Source of the DNA: Voacanga thouarsii
Taxonomy: Eukaryota > Streptophyta > Magnoliopsida > Gentianales > Apocynaceae
Direction: 5' to 3'
Assembly (NCBI GenBank): GCA_026120185.1
Contig: JANUWF010001165.1
Span: forward strand, 3,100,001-3,164,000
Length of the DNA: 64,000 nucleotides
Positions 11,301 to 22,888 of the stretch are shown in pieces (positions within the stretch are counted from its first letter, which is position 1; every line of letters begins with the position of its first letter). The position numbers and the translations under genes were made by a program. The notes under the pieces are model-generated. The model saw only the letters and a list, made by a program, of their open reading frames with translations, ran no database searches and was not told the DNA's origin.

Positions 11301-12685
11301 GTTGAAGGAGGCTAAGGGTGGCTGAAAATAAGGAGTATAATGGTGGAGGAAAGGTCTGGTTGTTTGAGGGATATTTTATGGAAGGTTGCTAAATTATGGT
11401 GGCTGGAATTTTGGTAACTAATCAAGCATGATTACAGAGATTTGTTGGAGAGATTTTTGGGTAGTCATGTCTGAATTTCGTACAGAAGCTTGGGGAGGAC
11501 AATGGAGTTCAGCTCATGGCTATTTAAGGAGGGTTTGTGCAGAAGAAAGTTGAGGTTTCGGCTAGGGATGAATTAGGAAACAAAGCTGGAAAGTTTTCCT
11601 GCACATAATTTTCGCAAGGCTGAAATTTCTGACAGTTTTCGGCTGCCACTTTCCAGTAAGCTTGTAGAGAGTTTGAAGGGGATTTCTGGGTTCTTTCAAG
11701 GCTGGTTTCTAGTCTTCTTTATGGAGGAAAAACATGGCTAAGATGCTAAACAAAAATTGAAAGAAAACAGCTTGGTTTTAGACCTCCAAAGCTGCGATTT
11801 TGCCTAGGGATTTTTTTAGTTTTGCACAGCCTTTGTGCAGTCTGAATATGGCCAGAAAAATTCAGGTTTCAAGTTGATCAAAAGGCCATTTTCTGGAAGC
11901 ATTTAGGAGGGAATAATGGCTAAGAATTTTGACACCTTGAAGGCACAAGAAGCTAGAAAAATTTCAGTTCTATGCATGAAGGAAAATGAACCTAGCTAGA
12001 GTGAAGTTTTAGAAAGTTTACTAGGAAAATTAATTCACTTGAAATCCTTCCCTCTCTTCCATGGTTTTGGTCCATAAGATATCTTTTACTAAGACATTTT
12101 GAACCTTCAAAGCCACAGCACATTGCTGAAATTTTTCTAGAATAAAATTGGCTTGAACAAATTGAATATCCTAATGGATTGAGAAATAGGAAAAATTAAG
12201 GACCAAGAGGAAATGAATTCCCCTTAGGAATTTTGTGTAGGGCAAAAGAGTAGGATTAGAATACTCCTATCATGTATCTCTTAGGACAACATCTCTACCC
12301 TACTCCAAAGCACATAAGGCCGAAAGTAACACTTCCCAGTAAAAAATAAAATTTAATCAAGCTAAAGTTCCTATGATAGAATTTGAACCCAAGACCCCAG
12401 GAATTAATTCTAAAGTTTTAACCACTAAAATACAACAACTCTTGTTCTTATTTTCTTTCTAACAATATTTTCCTATTCAACCCTCAAGCTATCACCCTTT
12501 TTTCACCTCAAGTAAAAATTATCATTTTGCCCTTCTCACTCAATAATCATAATCAAGCTCTCTAGACTATAAAACAAAAATTTAATGCACATAAAATCAT
12601 ATAAAAATATATTTAAACATGCAATAAAGTATGATATGCATCTCAACCCCCTTGCTCTAAGGTTGGTTTTGACTGGGGTTTCACA
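8384..12685 (-). repeat. gypsy (Tekay-like) solo LTR inside COP1
   Basis: This 4.3-kb block starts TATAACACCCTGCTACC and ends GGGGTTTCACA. It matches both ends and many internal blocks of the 4.2-kb gypsy LTRs at 24923, 34422 and 44031 (for example the CCCCGTCC.AAGGACAAGGGGTCTT region), but is clearly diverged. No primer site, coding region or second LTR accompanies it, so it is a solo LTR. By analogy with those LTRs it is transcribed on the minus strand. The COP1 frame continues on both sides. The flanks TTGGC and CTTGC look like a mutated target duplication. A GA microsatellite lies at about 10728-10757. The short ORFs inside are not convincing genes. Confidence 0.85.
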
Positions 12686-13775
12686 CTTGCTGTGGGAACA
12701 TACGAGCTAAACCTGCCTTCGGGATTAATTCTAGAACTACAAGACTATTATTTTGTTCCAGTTTTAATGAAAAACATTGTCTCAGTTGCATGTTTAGACT
12801 TATATGGATTTCATTTAATATTTAAGAATTAATGTTGTTCTTTTTCATTGAATGATATTAATTATGGTTCAGCAGCTTTAGTTAATGGTTTATTGTTCTA
12901 GACTTGGATAATATAATTCTTAATATAAATAATAAGAAACCTAAAATGGATAACTCTAACGCCTCTTACTTATGGCATTGTCGTTTGGGCCATGTAAATG
13001 AAAATCATGTTTCTAAGTTACACAAGCTTAGTGACTTAGGGTCATTTGATTATGAATCATATGGCACATGCGAATCTTGTTTACTAGGCAAAATGACTAA
13101 AACTCCTTTTCTATGATAAGGAGAATGGGCCAAGGAGTTATTTGAACTCATACATTCTGATGTATGTGACCCAATGTGAATACAAGCAAGAGGAGGTTAT
13201 AACTATTTCATAACCTTTATCGATGATTTCTCACGATATGGGTATTTGTATTTAATAAAATACAAATCTGAGGCCTTTGAAAGGTTTAAAGACTTCAAGA
13301 ATAAAATAGAAAAATAACTTGGTAAGAGTATTAAGACTCTAAGATTTGATTAAGGAGGAGAACACTTGAGCCAAGAGTTTCTGAATTATCTTAGAGATAA
13401 TGGGATATTGTTTCAATGGACTCCACCACATACACCTCAACATAACGATGTATCTAAGAGAAGGAATCAAACCCTTCTAGACATGGTACGGACCATGATG
13501 GCTTTTGCTGACCTTCCAAAATTATTTTGGGGCCATGCATTAGAAACTTCTGTTTATATACTAAATAGAGTTCCAACAAAAACGGTTGATTCTACCCCAT
13601 TTGAGATGTTTTTTGGTAAGAAACCAAAGCTATCTCACTTGCGAGTATGGGGTTGTCCTACCTTTGTCAAAGGCCACAGTCAAACAAACTTGATAGTAAT
13701 TCTGATAAGTGTTTGTTTGTGGGATATCTGAAAGAATCTTTCAGATATTACTTCTACCTACCCTCTTAAAATAAA
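12686..13775 (+). pseudogene. COP1 integrase region (broken)
   Basis: The GAG_pre-integrase motif is present (YLWHCRLGHVNENHVSKL, CESCLLGKMTKTPF) at 12964-13110. The catalytic core follows: HSDVC (first Asp), FITFIDDFSRYGY, LRFD followed by a stop then GGE (second Asp), and PQHNDVSKRRNQT. The last motif is normally GV.ERRN, so the catalytic Glu reads Lys here. LFWGHALETSVYILNRVPTK and LSHLRVWGCP complete the copia signature. Stops lie near 13114, 13177, 13315 and 13351, and a frameshift follows about 13680. It is not functional. Confidence 0.88.
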
Positions 13776-14848
13776 TTGTTTGTTTTCAAGCATGCCATCT
13801 TCTTGGAGAAGGAGCACATGCTCAAAGGGGACAATGGGAGTAAGATTGAACTTAGTGAAGTTCATAAAGATCAAATAAAAGAGGATCAACCATCTAACCC
13901 CACATCTATTGAGAGAATAGATGAACCTTCTAATACACAAGAACCTTGTAGATCTAGTAGGATACATGTGGCACCTGAGAGATATTGATTTCTCATTAGT
14001 GACCACAATGACTTATTGCTCATAGATAAATATGAGCCTACTACCTACAAGGATGTTCTGAACAGTTCAGAATCTGGCAAATGGCTTGAAGCCATGAAGT
14101 CAGAGATGGATTCTATGTACGACAGCCAAGTATGGACTTTAGTTGATCCACCCAAAGGAATTAAACCTATTGGGTGCAAGTGGTTTTTCAAAAGAAAACA
14201 GACATAGATGGTAACTTAGTTACCTATAAAGCACGACTAGTGGTGAAGGGTTATCGTCAACAATAAGGTACTAACTATGATGAAACCTTCTCGCCAGTAG
14301 CCATGTTAAAATCCATCAGGATACTCCTAGCCATTGCTGCTCATCATGATTATGAGACTTGGAAAATAGATGTGAAAATAGCTTTCCTAAATGAAAATCG
14401 GACTGAGGAAGTGTATATGACATAACCTGAGGGTTTCACATCCAATGATAGCACAAAGGTGTTCAAGCTGCAAAGGTCTATTTATGGACTTAAGCAAGTT
14501 TCTATGAGTTGGAATATCCATTTTGATGAAACAATCAAATAGTTTGGAGTCATTCAAAATATGGATGAGCATTGTGTATATAAGAAGGTTAGTGGGAGTG
14601 CAATCATTTTCTTACTACTTTTGGAGATGACATATTGCTAATAGGAAATGATATACCAGTTTTGCAAACGGTTAAAGTTTGGTTGTCCAAACAATTTTCC
14701 ATGAAAGACCATGGAGAAGCAACCTATATTCTCGGAATAAGGATCTAGAGATAGATCTAAAAGGTTGCTAGGTTTTTCACAATTTACATACATTGATAAG
14801 GTGCTAAAGAGGTTTAAAATGGATCAATCCAAAAAAGGATTCTAACCC
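13776..14848 (+). pseudogene. COP1 reverse transcriptase (broken)
   Basis: A linker ending CRSSRIHVAPERY leads to the RT start WLEAMKSEMDSMYDSQVW and GIKPIGCKWFFKRK. After a frameshift come YKARLVVKGY, YDETFSPVAMLKSIRILLAIAAH, WKIDVKIAFLN and VFKLQRSIYGLKQ. The catalytic YVDD box reads FGDD around 14626-14635, so Tyr-Val is replaced. Stops occur near 14204, 14263, 14422 and 14539. Order and motifs are those of Ty1/copia RT. Confidence 0.85.
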
Positions 14849-15420
14849 ATGTCACATGGAGTAAGCCTTTCAAAGTTAATGTCTCCCAAGACACAAGTTG
14901 AAAGGGATCACATGAATAAGATTCCATATGCTTTGGCAGTTGGATCTATCATGTATGCTATGATATGTACTAGGCTCGATGTATCTTGTGCTCATAGTTT
15001 GACGAGTAGATACCAATCTGACCTTAGTGAGAGTCATTAGGCGGCTGTAAAGAACATCCTTAAGTACTTACGAAGGACTAAGGATGTGTTCTTAGTATAT
15101 GGAGAAGGTGATTTGAAAATAAATGGGTATACTGATGCCAGTTTTCAACCTAACAAAAATGATTTCAAATCACAATCTGGCTACGTGTTTACGTTGTGTG
15201 AAGGAGCAATAAGTTGTAAAAGTTTTAAACAAGAGACTATTGCTACTCTACGACAAAAGCTGAGTACATAGCCGCTTCTGAAGCAGCTAAGGAAATAAAG
15301 ATAGAGAGAGTTCCCAAGGATGAGAACATAGCTGACTTGCTTACAAAAGCACTATCCCAAAAGAAACATGATTGTCATGTTGAGTCATTCAGTATTAGAT
15401 ACATGAATGATTGGCTCTAG
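14849..15420 (+). pseudogene. COP1 RNase H (internally deleted)
   Basis: The segment reads IPYALAVGSIMYAMICTRLD, NILKYLRRTKD, INGYTDASFQ (first catalytic Asp), SQSGYVF and then, after a frameshift, AEYIAASEAAKE. The sequence then jumps to ERVPKDENIADLLTKAL and ends ESFSIRYMNDWL before a stop at 15418-15420. The middle of the domain, normally carrying the CDN..AI motif and the HI..RYH segment, is missing. This looks like an internal deletion at about 15296-15310. Confidence 0.85.
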
Positions 15421-15434
15421 TGCAAGTAGGAGTT
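15421..15434 (+). other. COP1 polypurine tract
   Basis: GCAAGTAGGAGTT directly precedes the 3' LTR. It is a slightly decayed form of the AAGTGGGAG-type tract that primes plus-strand synthesis in copia elements. Confidence 0.7.
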
Positions 15435-17155
15435 TGTTAGTGTTGTGTCCTAGAGGCAATCACTTGTACATTGTATATGGCACATTTTATTTTAATAAAA
15501 GGCATTATTTATCTTACAGTTTCTTTTGTTTACTTTTAAGTAATATAACTGTTCGATAAAGTCCCTAGTACAACGCTGTGTTAAGGAAATCATGATAGAG
15601 ATCATGATATGAGATTCCTACTACACTGTATAGTGTTAGTACTTAAATAGTCCCTAGTCATAGTGTTAATAAGTCAGGACAAAATTAATGCGTTAAGACT
15701 AGCATGTGTTAGACTTCCTGATTTGATTAGGCGGTGGTTCTTATATCCGTGAGTATTGATATAATCAAAGTTAACACATGGATGCTTATTAATAGAACAA
15801 GTTCATTGGATGACCTAGCTTTGAGATAATCACATGGATAACTATTTAGTGTCTGTGATATAATCTTAATATAGCAAATGTGCAAGTATCCTTAGACTTG
15901 AGATCTCCAAGCTACTTTGTTTGATGAGTATTGTACTTTGATTTCAATCTCAGGAGCTTGATCGAAGGCCATCTATGGGATGGATATTGGGTATATTATA
16001 AGGTAAATGAAAGTAGTTGAGATGGTCAATAAAGGATTCACCACTCCTAATAGTAGGGACGAATATCTCACGGTCACTTGTAGGAATTACTACTTGAGAA
16101 GTCCTTGGCCAAGGCATATGTGTATTGGAAATAGTTCAAATTGATACACATCTAAAGTAGTGGGTTCCTAGTACAAGTACTATTATATTCGGGCTAGAAT
16201 TAATTCTGGAGGGAGTTGGCACTAATTCCGTTCTCCAAACCGAATGAGATATTGTATGGTGAAAGGAGTTAATTGCACTGAAGTTTGTTATTGAAGGGTT
16301 CATGTCAAGCCACTAGACTTCCTGGACTCTTAGGTGGTCATGATGTGTTGCTAGATGCCGCTAATGATCTAGGAATATAGGTTTATTAATTGATGAATTA
16401 ATAGATCAATCCGGATTAGAATTAATAGGATTAATGCTAATTAATTATGTATTATTAATCTCAAAGACATTTGGATCAATTCATGTTTTCTACCAATTGA
16501 CTAGGACACCTATTAGGTCATACACAATAGAAGATTGTATACTCAAGATGTTATTTGATAACCTAGTGGGGTTAATTGAGAGGAAGAGAAGGAGTCGTGG
16601 CCAAATTATAATTTTTTATAATTTATGGTCCATATTATAATTGTGAGAACTTGATATTTTCAATTACAATTAGGGAATTCTAATTGTTTTAGAATTCCTG
16701 ATTTTCATTGGATTTTGTGACATATAATAGGATATGCACGAAACCTTAATTAGTTATGGTAATTCACACAAAAAATAACAGACATAAAACCTCTTCTCTT
16801 CTATCTCTCTCTCGTCCTTCTTTTGAAGAAGAATAGCCCTAGCCACCATCTTTTTCTACTAGCACAGGAAATTTTGGTGCTTGAGTGTTCCTCTGTGTGG
16901 ATACTGTTAGAGATAATCACACACTGTGATTATAGTTGTTAGATATTCAACTCTCATGAAGTTGGATCAAGAGGATTGCTGGATTGCGCCTCGACTTGAA
17001 GAAGAAAATTGTTCTTTGAACGATCAAGCAAAGGTAAAAAGTTGTTACATTTATTATCTTTATGTCTTGTTTTCCACACATAGGCGAGTTCTGGGATCGT
17101 ATCTCATTTTATTTGTTGCTGCACCATATAGGATACGAGCCTGAGATACCCAACA
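15435..17155 (+). repeat. COP1 3' LTR
   Basis: The repeat begins TGTTAGTGTTGTG and ends CCCAACA, with the duplicated CCCTA immediately after. It is 1721 bp against 1719 bp for the 5' LTR, with numerous scattered substitutions and few indels. Confidence 0.92.
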
Positions 17156-17243
17156 CCCTAGCCTTATTTTTCACTTTGACTTTTAAACGAAGCAAGATCC
17201 TATTATTTGAAAGAAGGTAAATTTGATCGCAATGTTGAAGAGC
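17156..17243 (-). pseudogene. CACTA TNP2 fragment: intron acceptor and exon start
   Basis: This 88-bp island lies between COP1 and COP2. On the minus strand it gives intron sequence ending in acceptor TAATAG (AG at 17201-17200) followed by exon ILLRLKVKVKNKARV, the conserved segment after YPFER in TNP2 proteins. The matching donor is at 49948 on the far side of COP2. CCCTA (17156-17160) is the COP1 duplication and AGAGC (17239-17243) the COP2 duplication. It proves that the two outer CACTA pieces belong together. Confidence 0.85.
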
Positions 17244-19254
17244 TGTTGGATTGTATGCCCTCTTAGACTAGATTTCTGATGTAAAATCGAATATTTTAAT
17301 AAAAGAATTTATTTCAGAATTTGTTTGTGAATTTACTATTTGTTTGTGCACGATTTTCGTTTGGAACAGACCTATTATGTTTAACTAAGTGGTCCATGTG
17401 AATGGTGGTCTTTCACAGTAAGGTACGGATCATGGGTTATTTAACACATAAACATTTGTTCTTAACCTATTGATGAGAGTGGGAACCTCATCATGTTTAG
17501 GTTATTATGTTATGAATTCCAAATGGGGAATGGCTTACCTTTAGCCAGTGAGTAGTCCACTCACTTCATGACATAAGAGTATTTCGAATACGTAGGACAG
17601 GACCTGTAGTAATGGTTTCTAAAAGTACTATATGATAGAAACCTAGACTACTACCGCTACAGCGTGGACTAGTACTCTACGACTTGAGTATGAGTTGGTG
17701 GTCTGGCGAAGCTGGAAGCATATACTTTGATTTGGTATAGTTGAGGTTCTATCGTAGGGCCAATATACTTGCATGTTGGGTATGTGTGACTAGTTAGTTA
17801 AGACAGACTTATACAAGATAGTTTCTGCACTATATCGCCCCTTGTGGTTGTCCGAATGGTCTAAAATGTCCAGGGTCCTAGGAAACATGACTTGGATGTT
17901 TGCTTTAGGGTAGCTCCCTTGGAAAGCGGAAACACTCCAGGAAGTCGTGGATCATTGGACTAGAAGCCTAAGGATGGTAGATGTCATTTAGAGGGGTGTT
18001 AGTACACTTCTTCCTCTCTAAATGTACGACGATGTGTAGAGGGGTATTTTAGTTGTTTCACCTGTAGGTCGGAGACTTTGCTAATGCAACATTGTCCTTG
18101 GGGTCAATATTTCCTTATGGTGATATTAGGAGATATTTAAAATGCAAAATACAGCTATTTATATAGCAGGGGTATTTTGGTCATTTTAGCAGCCAAGGCG
18201 ATGTGTCTTTTTGGTCCTCGGAATAGCCCGTAAGTCCTAACTAATTTTGGGTTGAGGAATTGGTCTCAGTTCAAGAGGATTTTATTTTATTTTTTTTATT
18301 TTATTCAGGAAGTCTAATTTATTATTAGACTGGAATAAAATAAATAAATAAATTAAAATAGGAGTTGAGAGAATTTTAATTATCTAGTTTAATTAGTTAA
18401 TTAATTATTCAGGGCCTAGGTCCTGTATGAATAATTAAGAAATTAACCTGGGCTTAAACTAGGGGAAATAATTAATGTTTAATTATTTATGGAGTTATTT
18501 ATATAAGCCTAAGAAATAAATAATTAACGATTAATTATTTTGGTTCATTTGGGCTCATTAATTATTTATTAGGTTATTTATGTAAGCCCAATGAATAAAT
18601 AAGTAATATTTATTATTTTGGGCCTTTTGGGTCCAAGAGAAATAATAAATATTTTTCTGGCCCAATAGCTTGGACCTTAGGGTTTTTTCCAGATACGGTT
18701 AAGAGGAGTTTAGGGTTAGGCCGAACTGATTCTCAGGATAACATCTGGGAGTTTTGAAATCCCGGGGATATGTTTATCAAATATTGAGAAATCTAGTTTT
18801 GGCTAACCAATAAAACTAGTGCCTGGTTGATGAAAACCCTAATCCTCCTAAGCCTAAGAAGCCTCATGTAGCTTCTCTCTCCTCTCTTTCACGCCACCCT
18901 CTTCTGTTGTTTTTCCGTGTTTCTTTGCTAACCAATAGCAAGTGCACCAAGGAGAATTGAGACCGTTCCTCTTCACCATTGTGTTCACCGACTAGAGGTT
19001 AGGCAGAGGAATATTCCGAGAGTTGGAAAGCTTGGCGTTGATGCAAACAAGGCGAAGGAGAAGGCTAGCGGGTGTTCAACCGGAAGCTTCTTCAAGTGGG
19101 CAAAGCGAGGCGATTCCAGTCGTTCAATTCACTCCTACTCAACCTAGAAGGGTTAAGGAGCGCAAAGGTATGATCTTCACGCTTCCGTATGGCCTCTAAG
19201 GCTTGCGGTTTATTTTTCTCTGTTTTTTAAACCGTGCATGCTCCCCTATTTTCG
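17244..19254 (+). repeat. COP2 5' LTR (3' tip deleted)
   Basis: From 17611 on it matches the right LTR 48242-49881 closely. The match ends at CCCTATTTTCG (19254). The right copy continues TCTCCCTCA to its end, but here unrelated leader sequence starts. Homology to the COP3 LTR (57879-59744) covers most of its length. The AT-rich part near 18280-18660 contains repeated TTAATTATTTAT blocks. Confidence 0.88.
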
Positions 19255-20298
19255 TAAGGGATTTGCATGAAAAATATTAGTAAGGGATTTTAGGATTAAA
19301 CAATATAATTAATTAATTAATTAATGTGTTTAATTCTATTGTTTGGGCACTTAGGTTTAAAAAATAGAAAAGCATGAAAACGTTTACTGTTTTCGAGTAT
19401 GCTATTTTTTTATGTACCTATGTGTGCTTTTTCTCAAAGACCAAAGTCTTTGGGAACATTTTTGACAAGAAAAATATTTTTCTTCAAAAATTAAATGGTT
19501 ATTTTAATTGGTACAAAAATTAATCCTTGAATATTTTCTCAAAGGATTTAATCCTTGACATAGAAAATATATTAGATTTAGATATTTTTTTAAATTAAAA
19601 TGGAGAGCCATTTTATTTTGTTTTGGACTAGAAAAATGATTTTGTCAAATAAACTTGAGACCAAAGTCTCTAGAAAGTTTTAATTGGAAATTTTTGAATT
19701 CATTAAGTTTTAACTTAAATAAAATTAGTCAATGGAGAAAATCTCTCAAAGGATATAAGCCATGACATAGAGATTTTATTAGACTTAGATATTTTATTTT
19801 TGATTTAAGGAAAAACTTAATGGAAATTTCAAAAGGATATTTTCCAGAAAACCTTTATTTTAAAAGACTAAGTGGGAGAGGGGTTCCAACAGCTCCACGG
19901 CTTCCATCACGATCCTCATTAGAGATCGTGGATCCCCTTGCGTCACCTTGGGAGTGAACCCGTATAGGATGGGGATACCACAAGGATCTAGATCTAATGG
20001 AAGGATATAATTAATAACCCGGGGCACGTACTATGATCGGCAAGCCCACGTTGGAGGTTATAGTGCAAGGTATGTCCATAGGAAATGAGAGGAAACGGCC
20101 ATCCCACGATGGAGTTATTCTCTAGACCATTACCTAGAAGGAAAATTAATTTGTGGTGGTTAATAAACTCAGCTTAGGAAACTGTTAATCTTCCCAAGAA
20201 GCTATGTCAGTTTTCCAAAGAGCCAAATTATTTTCGGTGCACAAATTTTATTTTGTTTTCACAAACTAAAATCTTTCTTTTATTTTCAATTTTCAGAA
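19255..20298 (+). other. COP2 leader lacking a primer-binding site
   Basis: This noncoding leader aligns with COP3 from about 60372 (TGCATGAAAAATAT...) to the gag ATG. The COP3 primer site and first ~600 leader bases have no counterpart. The junction carries TAAGGGATTT (19255-19264), repeated at 19281-19290. Without a primer site the copy could not have started reverse transcription, so the loss must have followed insertion. Confidence 0.75.
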
Positions 20299-21103
20299 AT
20301 GGTGGGAGGTTCTTTTAGTGCATTGGCCGTTATTCTCAGGGAGAATAAGTTAACGGGTCCAAACTATGTGGACTGGAAAAAGAACCTGGACATAATAATC
20401 ACAGCTGAGGAGTATAAGTATGTCCTTTACGAGACCTGCCCTATTATTGGGGAAGGTTCCACCGCTGAAGAGCGAGAGGCTGAGAAGGCGTGGAAAAAAG
20501 CTGACGAAATGGCACGTTACTATATGTTAGCTTCCATGTTTAATGTGCTCCAGTCAAAACACGAGCATATGGCTTCTATATATAACAAAAGTCAATCATT
20601 GGCAACTATGTTTGCAGACAAGAGCCGGCCCGCAAGGCAGGAGGCTCTTGAACTATTGTGAACACTAAGATGGTTGAGGGAGTATCAGTCCGAGAGCATA
20701 TGCTCAAGATGATTGCTGCTTTCGAGGAGGCAAAAATCTTAGGGGCTGTCATTGACCCCGAGAACCAAGTGGATATGGTTCTCGAATCTCTACCGGGCTC
20801 TTTTACTCAATTCAAGTTAAACTATAACATGAATAAGTTGAACATGAGTTTAACTGAACTGATGAAGGAGCTCCAGATGGCGGAGAAGGTCATTAAGCCG
20901 CAATCTAAGGCCATGATTGCTAAGGCTTCTTCTTCAAGAATTGGGCCTAATCCCAGAAAGTTCAAGAGGAAGAAGGGGAATGCAGCAGCCCAGCCCAAGA
21001 ACCAGCCCAAGGACAAACTAAAGGGCAAGTGCTTTAAATGTGGCAAGAAGGGACACTGGAAAAAAGGAGTGTCCAGATCTTCAGGCCAAGAAAAACCCCA
21101 TAG
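20299..21103 (+). pseudogene. COP2 gag (frameshifted)
   Basis: ATG at 20299 starts MVGGSFSALAVILRENKL, then GPNYVDWKKNLDI, a copia gag opening. The frame ends at about 20661 after RQEALELL. A one-base shift restores NTKMVEGVSVREHMLKM, VDMVLESLPGSFTQFKLNYN and MNKLNMSLTELMKEL. A Lys/Pro-rich basic stretch precedes the zinc knuckle CFKCGKKGHWKK (from about 21030), where one extra base shifts the frame before ECPDLQ. The COP3 gag is broken at the same RQEAL position, by a TGA. Confidence 0.9.
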
Positions 21104-22888
21104 GTAATGTTTACTATCTAGAGTCCATATCAATGGTAGGATCAACTACCACTTGGATTGTTGATTCAGGAGCCACTGATCATATCTGTAACTCCTTGCA
21201 GAGGTTTAGGAAGATAAGAAGACTCAAGAAGGGCGAACATGGGCTTCGAGTGGGTAATGGAGCACAAGTCTGGGCCCTTGCAGTGGGAGAGCTAGATTTT
21301 ATTTTTTATTGTAATAAGATAGTGGTTTTAAAGGATATTTTATATGTACCTGATTTTCGTCTGAATTTGATTTCAGTTGCAAAACTTATTAATCAAGGAT
21401 ATTCTGTATCTTTTCATTATGGTATTTCTATCAGTAGAGATGGAGAAATTTTATGTACTGGGCACATGCATAGAAATCTGTTCTTTTTAAACCCTATCAG
21501 CAACCAATTAAATAATGCTCAGTCTGAACCTTTAACTAAGAAGAGAAAGACCAATATCAATGATTCATACCTTTGGCATCTAAGGTTGGGTCATATTAAC
21601 TCAACCAGGATTCAAAGGCTAATCCATGATGGGCCTTTAGGCTCATTGAGATTGGAAAGTTGGCCTCAGTGTGAATCCTGCCTGATGGGAAAGATGACCA
21701 AGAGGTCATTTATACCAAAGGCGGATAGAGCCAAGGAGGTGTTGAGTCTTGTTCACACTGATGTGTGTGGTCCGTCGTCTACACCAGCTAGAGGAGGTTT
21801 TGAGTACTTCATCACTTTCATGGATGATTGTACGAGGTATGGTTACATTTACCTGATGAGACGTAAGTCTGACTCTTTTGACAAGTTCAAGGAGTTTAAG
21901 GCTGAAGTGGTGTGTCGGACAGGTAAATTAATCAAAACCTTACGATCTGATCATGGTGGAGAGTACCTCCTAGGTGAATTCAAGGACTACATGGTACATC
22001 ATGGGATAGTATCCCAGCTCTCTGCGCCGGGAACACCCCAGCAGAACGGAGTAGCTGAGAGAAGGAACAAGACATTGATGGAAATGGTCCGAAGCATGAT
22101 GTCTCATGCTACTCTTCCAGTGTTCTTTTGGGGATATGCCTTGGAAACAATGACATATATTCTGAACTTGGTGCCTTCCAAGTTAGTACCTAGGACTCCT
22201 TATGAGATGTTGACTGGGCGTAAGCCAAGTCTGAATCATCTCAGGATTTGGGGATGTCCAGCTTATGTACTGATCAAGGGAGACAAGTTGGAACCAAGAT
22301 CAGAATTATGCTATTTTGTTGGGTATCCAAAAGGGACAAAAAGAGGTTACTTTTATCATCCTAAGGAGTAAAAGGTACTAGTCAGTACCAATGCTAGATA
22401 CTTAGAAGATGATCAAAGTACTTCCACTAAAGGTTCAACGAGGTTGGAACTTGAGGAGAAGTTATCTACGGAATCAACTTCTTCTGACCCGATTGTGGGA
22501 CAAGAAGAGGCACAGCCTCAAGAGCCTGTGCAAATGGAGCCTCGTCGTAGTGGGAGAGTGTCTAGGGTTCCAGATAGATGGACTGGAGAAGCCTTTGAGC
22601 TGGTCGCCGACCTTCAGGAACAAGACCTCACTAGATACGAAGAGGCTATTACTGATGCTGATGCAAATCTGTGGCATGAAGCAATGAAAGCCGAGATTGA
22701 GTCTATGTACCTCAATCAGGTTTGGGATCGTGTAGCTTCACCCGAGGGGATAAAACCCATTGGCTGTAAGTGGGTATACAAGAGAAAGAGAGGAGCGGAT
22801 AGGAAGGTGAAAACCTTCAAAGCTAGGCTTGTGGTGAAAGGGTATACTCAGAAAGAGAGAATCGACTATGAGGAAACCTTTTCCCCGA
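21104..22888 (+). pseudogene. COP2 pol: protease, integrase, truncated RT
   Basis: The protease active site is TTWIVDSGATDHIC (DSG intact). The pre-integrase motif is YLWHLRLGHINSTRIQRL with CESCLMGKMTKRSF. The integrase core has HTDVCGP, LRSDHGGEYL and GVAERRNKT, so the D-D-E triad is intact. A single TAA (22369-22371) replaces a Gln codon found in COP3. The frame then runs into the RT N-terminus (WHEAMKAEIESMYLNQVW, IKPIGCKWVYKRKRG, ARLVVKGYTQ, YEETFSP) and ends at 22888, where gypsy protease sequence begins on the opposite strand. RT catalytic motifs and RNase H are absent. Confidence 0.93.

Larger units (their letters stand above)
3744..17155 (+). mobile_element. COP1, Ty1/copia LTR retrotransposon (nonfunctional)
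   Basis: The element has LTRs at 3744-5462 and 15435-17155, a Met-type primer site, gag, protease, integrase, reverse transcriptase and RNase H in copia order (integrase before RT), a purine tract and a 5-bp CCCTA duplication. Coding regions hold many stops and frameshifts, and the two LTRs differ by several transitions in their first 50 bases, so the insertion is old. A gypsy solo LTR (8384-12685) has inserted between protease and integrase, inflating it to 13.4 kb. It sits in sense orientation opposite to the CACTA gene it interrupts. Confidence 0.93.

Noticed and set aside
11125..11325. Overlapping plus and minus open frames near 10869-11325
   Set aside because: They lie inside the solo LTR, have no motifs, and sit in GC-moderate LTR sequence where such frames arise by chance.
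22409..22687. 92-residue plus-strand frame over COP2 pol
   Set aside because: Alternative frame of the integrase-RT linker. The RT motifs lie in the frame that starts near 22444.
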